Below, piece after piece: positions 9,361 through 17,041 of a DNA stretch of 64,000 nt. Made by a program: the position numbers and the translations under genes. The notes beneath the pieces are model-generated. The model was not told where the DNA came from, made no database searches, and saw nothing but the letters and a program-made list of their open reading frames with translations. Source of the stretch: Perkinsela sp. pyNocScin1 (taxonomy: Eukaryota > Euglenozoa > Kinetoplastea > Prokinetoplastida > Perkinselidae). The stretch is from NCBI GenBank assembly GCA_964019655.1, contig CAXHTR010000008.1, forward strand, positions 558,001-622,000, written 5' to 3'. Position 1 is the first letter of the stretch, and each line of letters opens with the position of its first letter.

Positions 9361-10596
9361 ATGAGCCAGCAACAAAACAATCCCTTTGCGCAGGGTGGCC
9401 CGAAGCCATTCAGCTTTGGGCAGGCGGGCCAGCAGCCTGCCTTTGGCAGTCAGCAGCCCGCATCAAGCGCAGGTGGACTATTCTCAAGTGGTCAGCCGAA
9501 CACTACACAGCAGCAGAACTCGAACCCTTTTGGCAGCGCCCAATCCACGGCAACTTCGCTCTTCGGAAAGCCCGCGACAGCACAGCCGTTGCCCTTCGGC
9601 TCGACAAACCAGCCAGCTTCCATGTTCGGCCAGCCGTCAGCGCCTGCGGCCTCGAACCCGTTCGGCCAGCCGCAGCAGGCAAGCGCGGGCGGACTCTTCG
9701 GGTCCAGCGGCGCCGCTGGCACAGCGCAGCCGACTGGCGGCCTGTTCGGCACAGGGCAGAGTGGCTTCGGGCAGGCACAGGGCACCACGGGGTTCGGCCA
9801 GCGCCCGTCGCCCTTCTCGTTCGGGCAGAGCAGCCAAACACAGCAGCCGGGCAGCATTCTCGGTGGTGGTGCGCAACCGTTTGGTGCCCCGCAGCAACAG
9901 CAGCAGAATGTTGTCCCCGAGTCGAGTCGCACGCACGTCTGCGTCCATAAGGAGACACTCGAAAAGCTCAAGAGCGTCGACTGGTCAAAGGTGTCAGAAA
10001 AAGCGCTCTTCCATGAACTCCCAGAGCAAATCAGAACAGTGTGCCTCGACATCGCGCGCAGGCAAAGCGCAGAGCGCTCGCTCGAGGAAACGATCCAGCG
10101 GAATATCACAGACCTGCAGGCGATGCATGGAGAGGTGCGCAGCATGGTGAACGACGAGGCGCTTGAGAAGCCGCTAGCTGATGATACGCCCACGCTCAGC
10201 GCTGCGGTGTCCACCACAATCGCGAAGATGCGCGCGAAGGCAGATGCGTGCATGAGGGACGCGGGGAAGCTCACTGCCAAGGCGAAGAAGCTGCAGTCAG
10301 TCATCCAGCGGTCGCTACACGGCCTCTTGGATTGCATCCGGACGAAAAAAGAGACGCGCAGCGCTGTTCGCGCAGATGCCGAGACCGCGTCGCTCTTCGA
10401 TGTGCTCACATCCGACGTGGAGGATAGGCTCAAGGAAATGCTGGTGGCCCTACCCTCCCTGCGCATTCGGCTGAGCGCGCTTGAGCCAGCGACAGTCGCG
10501 GTAAAAGCCAGAAAAGTATTTCAATGCCTCCGCGACCTCCTGCTGTCATTGAGCGCCCGGCAGCGCGATAATCAGCATAGCACGACTGAAACGTGA
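9361..10596 (+). CDS. FG-repeat nucleoporin of the Nup62/54/58 class
   Basis: The product has 411 residues. Roughly the first 185 residues are a low-complexity Gln/Gly/Ser/Pro domain with many FG, GLFG, SFG and NPFG motifs, the natively unfolded phase that binds transport receptors in the nuclear pore. The C-terminal 220 residues are a helical coiled coil ('FHELPEQIRTVCLDIARRQ', 'LEETIQRNITDLQ', 'KAKKLQSVIQRSL'). FG domain followed by coiled coil is the layout of the central-channel trimer Nup62-Nup58-Nup54, and the ELPEQIR... segment is closest to Nup58. I do not assign which subunit. The frame starts with ATG at 9361, preceded by a long pyrimidine-rich stretch. It is the last plus-strand gene before the convergent strand switch. 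Confidence 0.85.
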   Translation: MSQQQNNPFAQGGPKPFSFGQAGQQPAFGSQQPASSAGGLFSSGQPNTTQQQNSNPFGSAQSTATSLFGKPATAQPLPFGSTNQPASMFGQPSAPAASNPFGQPQQASAGGLFGSSGAAGTAQPTGGLFGTGQSGFGQAQGTTGFGQRPSPFSFGQSSQTQQPGSILGGGAQPFGAPQQQQQNVVPESSRTHVCVHKETLEKLKSVDWSKVSEKALFHELPEQIRTVCLDIARRQSAERSLEETIQRNITDLQAMHGEVRSMVNDEALEKPLADDTPTLSAAVSTTIAKMRAKADACMRDAGKLTAKAKKLQSVIQRSLHGLLDCIRTKKETRSAVRADAETASLFDVLTSDVEDRLKEMLVALPSLRIRLSALEPATVAVKARKVFQCLRDLLLSLSARQRDNQHSTTET

Positions 10597-11467
10597 GTAC
10601 ATGTGCTTTGGTGTTTCTTTGATTTTAAGTATTGCTTTCCAATAATGCGTTCTTTATGTTTATAGTTTCTTCGCGAATTGCAATGATCATGAGCGACGGT
10701 GGAGCTGTGCTGCTTTGCGAGCTCAAAATAAACAGATTTTCATGCTTTTTTGGGTGTCTAGATTTACCAAGATGGATTCGCTATGCACATCTTCGCTTTC
10801 GCCCAGTTAAAGCCAGTACCTACTTGGTTTAACGTGGTGTCATGCAGATCGATAGATCTCACGCTTCTTCCGAGAAAGCAAGAAAGTTTCTTGACGTGCA
10901 TGCTGGCAAACAATATTAACTTTGGTGCAATGAAAGTTACATCTATCTTATTTTTGTTGGCGCTACTCTCGTTGTATGCGTTAGATTCCCGGGAATCTTC
11001 TGATTTCTTCAAAAACAGAAAATCATTGCGGACATTTTCGACCTAAAGGTGCTTAAATGCAGGGTGCACTTTGTCTATTTAGCGTATCTCATGTTTTCTA
11101 TCGATTTCGGGGAGCACCCCATGTTTTTCCACTGTACTCTATGTTTCATGCACCTCCAATCGGATAGTAAATGATTTGTGCACCCCATAACTTTTCCTTA
11201 TAACGCGTCCGTTCTCGTGAGCTGCTCGATACGGTCCTTCAGAGCGTATATTTGATCTCACGCTTCTTCCAGGTAAACACTTCGTCGACATAGCCTTTTG
11301 ACAGCCGGGCTGAATGTCCATGACACTACTACGCTCATGATAATGGAAGAGAAGAAAGTTGAATTATAACAATAGGATTTTTCATGCATACATCGCCATG
11401 GATGTGCATGAAATTCTTTGCAATAGATAATCTGTATTGATGCAATCGTTTCTATCACACACAGTTA
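10597..11467. other. Convergent strand-switch region, 871 bp, no supported gene
   Basis: The plus-strand nucleoporin gene and the minus-strand 5'-nucleotidase gene end facing each other across this AT-rich stretch. In kinetoplastids such convergent switches are where opposing polycistronic transcripts terminate. The region contains only short ORFs; the best is 10783-11046 (87 codons, internal Met at 10930 followed by a signal-peptide-like 'SILFLLALLSLYAL'), which I do not call. A 17-bp direct repeat is present at 10855-10871 and 11254-11270. No tRNA or other RNA gene could be recognised. Confidence 0.6.
10855..11270 (+). repeat. 17-bp direct repeat pair inside the convergent switch
   Basis: The sequence gatctcacgcttcttcc occurs identically at 10855-10871 and 11254-11270, 399 bp apart; flanks do not align. 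By chance a 17-mer match is unlikely but not impossible in 64 kb. Confidence 0.6.
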
Positions 11468-13375
11468 CTACGATGCTCTGCTTTTCTTGTTCTCTGATGC
11501 AAGGTACGCAATCAGACATTTTCTGAAGTCAATACCGGTGTCGCGTATCAACCTGACCCCAGTATTGTTTTCGGGGGAAAGAAGCGGTAGGTTTTTCTCT
11601 GTTCCACCGAGGAGGAATTTGTTCGTCACGAAGGTGTAGTATTTGTCTAGTTCAATGGGATTCCCATTCAGCCTGCAGGGCGAGTCGGCAAGGTCGGACA
11701 CCTCTGGTGCGTCTTTGTCCATGCAAATCGGGGAAAATTCACTCGATAGGTGCATGAAGCCGCCATGCATAGGATTTTTCTTGCGAGATCTCTCAAACAT
11801 CTCAAGAAGTGTGCGGCCGTTCATATCGATGGCGGCCATGACGTTCGGGTAAGGTAGAAGCCGAAGAATATCGTATGTGCTAACGTCTCCCGGACCTTGC
11901 ACGTCATCCATGCGTATCATTCCTGTATTGAAGAACGCAGCGGTGAGGTTGTACATATTTGCTCTTTTGGCACAATACTTCATGCTCGCTGCGACCACAT
12001 GGGTTATTTCCGAGGGCCCATTTCGAATGATGATGTTTCTCGCATCCCATGAGCTTCCTTCCGGGATGCTAGTTATCTTTTTCTCAAGGTGAAAACCTTG
12101 CTTGGCGAACGAGGCCTTCGCCATTTGCCACCAATAGTCAATGAGCCGATCAGCCTCAGGATCGGTCGGCATGTTCTCTGTGATGGGTATGAGGTCACTT
12201 CGGATAGTGAACTTGGTGTTTATGTCTTGTAAGTACGGATCACGTTTCTTATAAATTTCGTGAACATAGAACGACTTTGCATTAGCATCTGCTTTTGCGA
12301 GAGGAACAAGATCTTTGGAGACCTTGTAGTACATATTCTCATGGTTATGCCCACCAAGCACGAGGTCTATGCCCAAATGCTGCTGAATGAGAACAATATC
12401 CTGCTTGTAGTCAAGATGGGTAAGCGCGACAACGAATTCGACGTCGTGGTTCTCTTTCAGGTCTCGTACAAGTGGGCGTATCGTTTCAATCGTTCGCGTC
12501 ATGTTCTGGATTTTCACGTAAGATGGTGTGACGGTGTCAACACATATGCCGATGAAAGCAAATGTTATATTTGCGAGCTTCTTGATAATGTATGGATGCA
12601 CCTTTGATACAGGAAATGCTCTGGACTCGAGATTCGTCGCAATCCAAGGATACTTTGATTCCCAAAGCCTTTGTGTTAATGCGCTTTCCTTTAAATCAAA
12701 TTCATGGTTTCCGAACGTTGACATATCGAAAAGCAAGTTGGTAACATTGACCATCTGCATTCCATTGATCGTATGCTTTGGGCTTGGTGGGTATGTAGCT
12801 GTTGCAAGTGCTGATGGACTGAAAAGGTCGCCTGCAAATATTACGATGGTGTTTCCAGGATTCGCTTGCTTGAATTTCTTTCGCTGTGCGACAGCTCTGG
12901 ACAAGCCACCGCGCTGATTAATTTGTATGAGCTCATAGATGTCATTGAAGTGCAGTATTGTCGCTCGGTCCTTCGGCACCTGCCTATTCCTCTTGTCAAG
13001 TATCGAATGGCCACTGTTTCCCCATGTTGCGGAGTATTTAGTAGCTCCAAAGCTGAGCATGCCGATCGAGAGAAAGAAGACGAGCAATAAAACGATCGAA
13101 ATTTGTGGAAGGTATCTGCGGAAGAATCCCTTAATTCTGCCTATAGGACGTCGATAGTTATCTGATGATGACATTAGGGGGGAAAACTGTGCCTCGCTGG
13201 ACATATACTTCCCATTGCTCAACTTGTCCCTTGGAATTAGCGGAACTGGGCTGCGAAAGTCTGCCTCAAACGATGACTCACTTTCATCGACGATCTTGCT
13301 TCCTTCCATATTTATGATCGTCGAGTTGAGATCACTTACCGACCGTCCAATGGATCTGCTTTTGCTATTGCCCAT
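11468..13375 (-). CDS. 5'-nucleotidase-family metallophosphoesterase, type II membrane protein
   Basis: The product has 635 residues and starts at the ATG whose complement is at 13373-13375. A cytoplasmic N-terminal stretch of about 90 residues (MGNSKSRSIG..., an N-myristoylation-like start) precedes one hydrophobic segment ('ISIVLLLVFFLSIGML'). The rest would be outside the cell or in a lumen. The metallophosphatase motifs run in order: 'ILHFNDIYEL', 'IVIFAGDLFSP', 'FGNHEFDL', 'VALTHLDYKQD' and 'LGGHNHEN'. A C-terminal nucleotidase domain follows ('FFNTGMIRMDDVQGPGDVSTYDILRLLPYPN'). All metal ligands appear present. The family hydrolyses nucleoside 5'-monophosphates or related phosphoesters. 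Kinetoplastids cannot make purines de novo, so a surface 5'-nucleotidase for salvage is a reasonable inference. It is the only minus-strand gene between two plus-strand blocks and is more AT-rich than most neighbours. Confidence 0.88.
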   Translation of the reverse strand: MGNSKSRSIGRSVSDLNSTIINMEGSKIVDESESSFEADFRSPVPLIPRDKLSNGKYMSSEAQFSPLMSSSDNYRRPIGRIKGFFRRYLPQISIVLLLVFFLSIGMLSFGATKYSATWGNSGHSILDKRNRQVPKDRATILHFNDIYELIQINQRGGLSRAVAQRKKFKQANPGNTIVIFAGDLFSPSALATATYPPSPKHTINGMQMVNVTNLLFDMSTFGNHEFDLKESALTQRLWESKYPWIATNLESRAFPVSKVHPYIIKKLANITFAFIGICVDTVTPSYVKIQNMTRTIETIRPLVRDLKENHDVEFVVALTHLDYKQDIVLIQQHLGIDLVLGGHNHENMYYKVSKDLVPLAKADANAKSFYVHEIYKKRDPYLQDINTKFTIRSDLIPITENMPTDPEADRLIDYWWQMAKASFAKQGFHLEKKITSIPEGSSWDARNIIIRNGPSEITHVVAASMKYCAKRANMYNLTAAFFNTGMIRMDDVQGPGDVSTYDILRLLPYPNVMAAIDMNGRTLLEMFERSRKKNPMHGGFMHLSSEFSPICMDKDAPEVSDLADSPCRLNGNPIELDKYYTFVTNKFLLGGTEKNLPLLSPENNTGVRLIRDTGIDFRKCLIAYLASENKKSRAS

Positions 13376-14263
13376 TTCAAACTAACAAAACTTGCATCCA
13401 AATGCGAGTATATTTATCCAAAGGTGAAAATTAAGCGTGAATTTTCAAAAATTGGCATGCTCATATTAAAATTTACTTCCGTGAAAAAATTTGAACAATG
13501 GAAAACAGTGCCAGGGTATATTTTCTCGGAACCTGAGGCAGTATCTGAGTACAAATCCCGTTTTCACAAGAAGATTGAACCCTAGTTGACAAGTAAATTG
13601 ACCTCGTCAAGAAGATTGACCTGTGCTGTTTTAGGGGCCAAATTATTTGTCAATTCGGGAATAAGATTTACGATTTATTGCATATCTAATAGTCTATGAA
13701 CACAAGGTTGAATATATAACAGATTTACCGCGATACAGCACGGGTGATGGGAGAAAGGCCCACTTATGATTCCCACGCCGACTGCAGATATTATGAATTT
13801 TGTGCTTATAGTAAAAGTTAGCCATCTTCAAGATTACGGAAGGCTTTCTAGAAAAGTGAGTGATTTATCGATAAAAAGGCGAAAATCAATTCGGCCACCG
13901 AAAGCTGTCTCGATACTGAAGTTCTAAAGTGCTTTGTGGTAATTCGTGTTCACGAACCTCTGGGAGAGTGTATCACAAGTATGGGCTAAATCTGCACAAC
14001 AAGCCTTGCGGTCACGTATATTTAATAGCTGATAAAGTGTTTACGCGTTCAGAAATAGCTATGCGTCATTTTGGCAATAATTTCGCCTGTAATCGACGTA
14101 TAAAATTCCTTCACGTGCACGGCTTTTCGACAGAATTTTTATTCGGATTTACATTCGCTCTTCCACACATTCATTGTCTCGCGTCAACGTGATTAAGAGT
14201 ATCTATTTGATTCTAAAACGCGTATAATATTGTCTCATCATCGTTGGTATTTTTAAACCTTGC
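13376..14263. other. Divergent strand-switch region, 888 bp, AT-rich, candidate transcription start region
   Basis: The 5'-nucleotidase gene leaves leftwards and the next gene rightwards, so this is a divergent strand switch. In kinetoplastids RNA polymerase II typically initiates in both directions from such regions without a sharp core promoter. The sequence is AT-rich with several A/T runs. It holds a 12-bp direct repeat (caagaagattga at 13567-13578 and 13608-13619). ORFs here (for example 13929-14192) lack an ATG at their start and look non-coding. The 43-kb plus-strand block 14264-57663 would be transcribed from here. Confidence 0.6.
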
Positions 14264-15304
14264 ATGAGAATATTAATAGCAGTTATCCAAGTAGCGTGTG
14301 GGTCTTATGCGAAGGAGAGTGACGGCCCGTTCGCTATTATATCTGAAGGATGTGCTCTAAGAGTTTTGTTAGAAGATTACAACACTCCTGGGGTTTCTGG
14401 AAACTTGGGGTTTCTTTTTCCTGCAGCCCAGCGAGAAATCAAAATAGGTACTCGTATGATGAATAGATTTCCCTGTTTTCCTTCTTCTGATAAGTTCAAG
14501 GAGGAAAAAAGTGGTAGATACTACACTTACAAGCAGCTTCTCGGATGTTACATGCGCGAAGGTGCAAGTTTTGATACAGTTTTTTTCGAGCAGAAAAACA
14601 GTTTAGTCACTTTGCAGGGTGAAATGTTTCCTCATGGACTGCTTCAAAAGATCAGGGACTTGTTGTTAAAGCTGGATGGAAAAAGAATTCTGTGCATAGG
14701 TGCTCCTAGAGGATGTGAAAAGCCCGAGATCACTCGGCAGCCTGATTGGGAAAAGTTTAGAACCATGCATGACTACAAGAATTTCACGCATGTGTATGAT
14801 TGGAATGAGAGACAGCATGATGGAACAATTACAAAATACCGACGAGGATTTAGCGAAGGTTGGTGCTCTCCTGACTGGGAAAAATGTGATATGTTGAACC
14901 TTGATGATGCGAAATTGCTTAGATCAATTTCGTTCAAGTGTCCATGCATGAGCCATCATGCCCTTTCTCGGAACTACGTTTCTTCACTTGATGGAGAAAA
15001 CTCCGATATGCAGTCAGAGACAGAAAGCTTCCTGGAGTCATTCTTGGTTGAAGATGATACTAATTCACGATTTGAACAAATATATTACGACTGGAGAGAC
15101 TACCTGGCTGATGATACAAGCATACCAGGGCAAATCACTGCTTGGGTTCATCGGACTCTTAATTTACCGGCTGTTCAAGGGTTTTTACAAACTTCTGGTG
15201 TAGTTGCGAGTCAGCTTTCACGATTTTTGATTGATTTGCTCTATACAGTGATTTTGTTAGTTGTCGTTCTCAGATCCATCATATGGTGGGTCGAAACACT
15301 CTAG
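14264..15304 (+). CDS. Hypothetical secretory/membrane protein, signal peptide plus C-terminal anchor
   Basis: The product has 346 residues. The N-terminus 'MRILIAVIQVACGSYA' resembles a signal peptide and the C-terminus carries one strong hydrophobic helix ('LIDLLYTVILLVVVLRSIIWW') followed by only a few residues, so a type I or tail-anchored topology is likely. The middle is polar, aromatic-rich and has about ten cysteines (for example 'CPCMSHH', 'GWCSPDWEKC'), fitting an extracytoplasmic, disulfide-bonded domain. I recognise no family. It is the first gene of the large plus-strand block, beside the divergent switch, and is clearly more AT-rich than the housekeeping genes. With the adjacent 5'-nucleotidase it forms a small group of membrane or surface candidates. 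Confidence 0.55.
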   Translation: MRILIAVIQVACGSYAKESDGPFAIISEGCALRVLLEDYNTPGVSGNLGFLFPAAQREIKIGTRMMNRFPCFPSSDKFKEEKSGRYYTYKQLLGCYMREGASFDTVFFEQKNSLVTLQGEMFPHGLLQKIRDLLLKLDGKRILCIGAPRGCEKPEITRQPDWEKFRTMHDYKNFTHVYDWNERQHDGTITKYRRGFSEGWCSPDWEKCDMLNLDDAKLLRSISFKCPCMSHHALSRNYVSSLDGENSDMQSETESFLESFLVEDDTNSRFEQIYYDWRDYLADDTSIPGQITAWVHRTLNLPAVQGFLQTSGVVASQLSRFLIDLLYTVILLVVVLRSIIWWVETL

Positions 15305-15378
15305 GTTACCCAGCGTGAAATTTGCTCCTTGTAAACATCGTTACATATTACACCTTATAATTCATCTCCGACTTCTAT

Positions 15379-16872
15379 ATGTCCGCAGTAAAAGAGGTTC
15401 TCGTTAAAGAACGAGAAAAGTTTCGGTATAGCATGGAGTTTCTCCTCAAAATCCGCCACGAGCTGCATCGAAACAAGAGCAAAAGATCTGTCCTATCAGC
15501 TCCTTCTGCGCCCTCGGGTAAAGAAAAGCCGTTGGAAGACCGGATCTCGGAAACTCTAGCGCATCAAGCACCAGGGCATATCTTCCGTGATCATAAGACT
15601 CTGCATACAGCCTCAATCGTTCGAAAAAAGCTGCCCGAGACCCCTCAAAAGGCTGAGCAAAGAAGTTTTTTTGCAGGCACCCCGGTTGAGAAAAGCCTGT
15701 CCTTCGTGAGTGACTTTGAGCGATCAGAAGTCATGAAAATGCGTGAGAAGGTAAGACTGGCTTTGAACGCACACAAAAGTCGACAAGCAAAAGACACATC
15801 AGCACCACCAAGCACGGTAGAACCAGTGAAGCAGCAGGTTCGGCGAAAAGAAAAAGTCGAGCCATGCTCAGAAGGTAGCTTTCAAGGTATGGACTTTGAT
15901 AAATTCTACAAAGATTATACTGTTGGAGGGAATAAGGCCCATGCACGTGCTGCTCTAAAGGTGTTACAAGATAGATATGGGCCAAATTGGCACGAACTTC
16001 TTTGCTTTCAGCCGTACTATTACCCAGTAATAGTACCTGTGCCATATGCTGAGAAAAAGGCCCAGCATGTACCCGCTGATAAATCCCAATCCCCGACATG
16101 GTCTTTCGGCAAATCCCAAATTGAAACGCCTATCGAACAAGATCTTTCTCTTCCAGGAACTAATGAAGAAGATCACTTAACAAAGATGAATAAAGTGATC
16201 GAACGTCTTCAGCTCCCCATTCAAATCGGAAGCCATTCAAAGAACCATCACACAAAGCCAGATCAAGGCCAAAATACCCTCAATCATTGCGATGCAGAAA
16301 GAGATGATTTCCGCGTGCAGTCATGCTTTCAAGTGCCTGCAGCGAAGCATATACCGAATGCACATCGAGATCCTCGCATTTCCCAGAAGCTAGAAAGGAA
16401 GGATGCGAAGCACAAAAAACAGGTCCCATCCAATAAATCTCCCAAATCGCTCACACGAAGCGGCGATAAATCTGTCAACTCTGATCATAAATCTAAAAGC
16501 CCTTCAAAGAATATAGAAGTCGTCAAAAAACCAGATGATCAAGAGAAAAGCAGCACCCCTAGCCCCTTTTCCTCACGAAAGAGAGTTATAATGCCCATAA
16601 TGCGTTCGAAAAAGTTTGTGATTTGGCTTCATGTTACGAACCATCCCGAACCACCGTACGAACATTCGTATTTAAAGCCTCTCACACCAGAGCAAGCATC
16701 GAGCTTACGCGAAATTGTTTTGGCAATCCCGAACCGGCCTGATCCGATCGATCCATCCATCACAGATGAAGAATATTTTGTCAAGGTTGAGGATTGGAAA
16801 GAGACCCTCGAGAAAATCACACCCTTTGTAGCGCCGAAGCCGGATGCAGCAGAAACAACCGATATGAAATAG
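15379..16872 (+). CDS. Hypothetical protein, lysine/serine-rich with ordered core and C-terminal block
   Basis: The product has 497 residues from the ATG at 15379, with its stop followed 169 bp later by the HELQ start. The first 170 residues and residues about 260-400 are low-complexity, basic and proline/serine-rich, probably disordered. Between them lies a short ordered motif ('DFDKFYKDYTVGGNKAHARAALKVLQDRYGPNWHELL'-like region at about 15890-15995). At the C-terminus is a second ordered block ('VIWLHVTNHPEPPYEH', 'LTPEQASSLREIV'). I recognise no known family and no localisation signal. The alternation of disordered linkers and short conserved-looking cores suggests an adaptor or RNP component, which is inference only. 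Confidence 0.5.
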   Translation: MSAVKEVLVKEREKFRYSMEFLLKIRHELHRNKSKRSVLSAPSAPSGKEKPLEDRISETLAHQAPGHIFRDHKTLHTASIVRKKLPETPQKAEQRSFFAGTPVEKSLSFVSDFERSEVMKMREKVRLALNAHKSRQAKDTSAPPSTVEPVKQQVRRKEKVEPCSEGSFQGMDFDKFYKDYTVGGNKAHARAALKVLQDRYGPNWHELLCFQPYYYPVIVPVPYAEKKAQHVPADKSQSPTWSFGKSQIETPIEQDLSLPGTNEEDHLTKMNKVIERLQLPIQIGSHSKNHHTKPDQGQNTLNHCDAERDDFRVQSCFQVPAAKHIPNAHRDPRISQKLERKDAKHKKQVPSNKSPKSLTRSGDKSVNSDHKSKSPSKNIEVVKKPDDQEKSSTPSPFSSRKRVIMPIMRSKKFVIWLHVTNHPEPPYEHSYLKPLTPEQASSLREIVLAIPNRPDPIDPSITDEEYFVKVEDWKETLEKITPFVAPKPDAAETTDMK

Positions 16873-17041
16873 GGCCTGGTCAACAGCTCTCCTATAGCAT
16901 GTGCAGTGTAAAATTCTTTCATAGTTCTGATACAAATATATCGAGCGTAGCCTGAAGCCCTTCACTAATTGTTGATCGTAAGCATGTACTTTCTCTTTAC
17001 TTTATTCCTCTGATGTCCATGGATTAGCATGAATACACCTA

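Noticed and set aside
10783-11046. 87-codon plus-strand ORF with a signal-peptide-like end
   Set aside because: Starts with ATG and has a hydrophobic stretch, but lies in the AT-rich convergent switch, ends quickly after it, and has no supporting homology.
13929-14192. 87-codon plus-strand ORF in the divergent switch
   Set aside because: Opens with GTG, no early ATG, and base composition is that of the surrounding non-coding sequence.
13376-14263. tRNA or small RNA gene in the divergent switch
   Set aside because: I looked for A-box and B-box like pairs and a cloverleaf; none was convincing. A tRNAscan-type search would decide.
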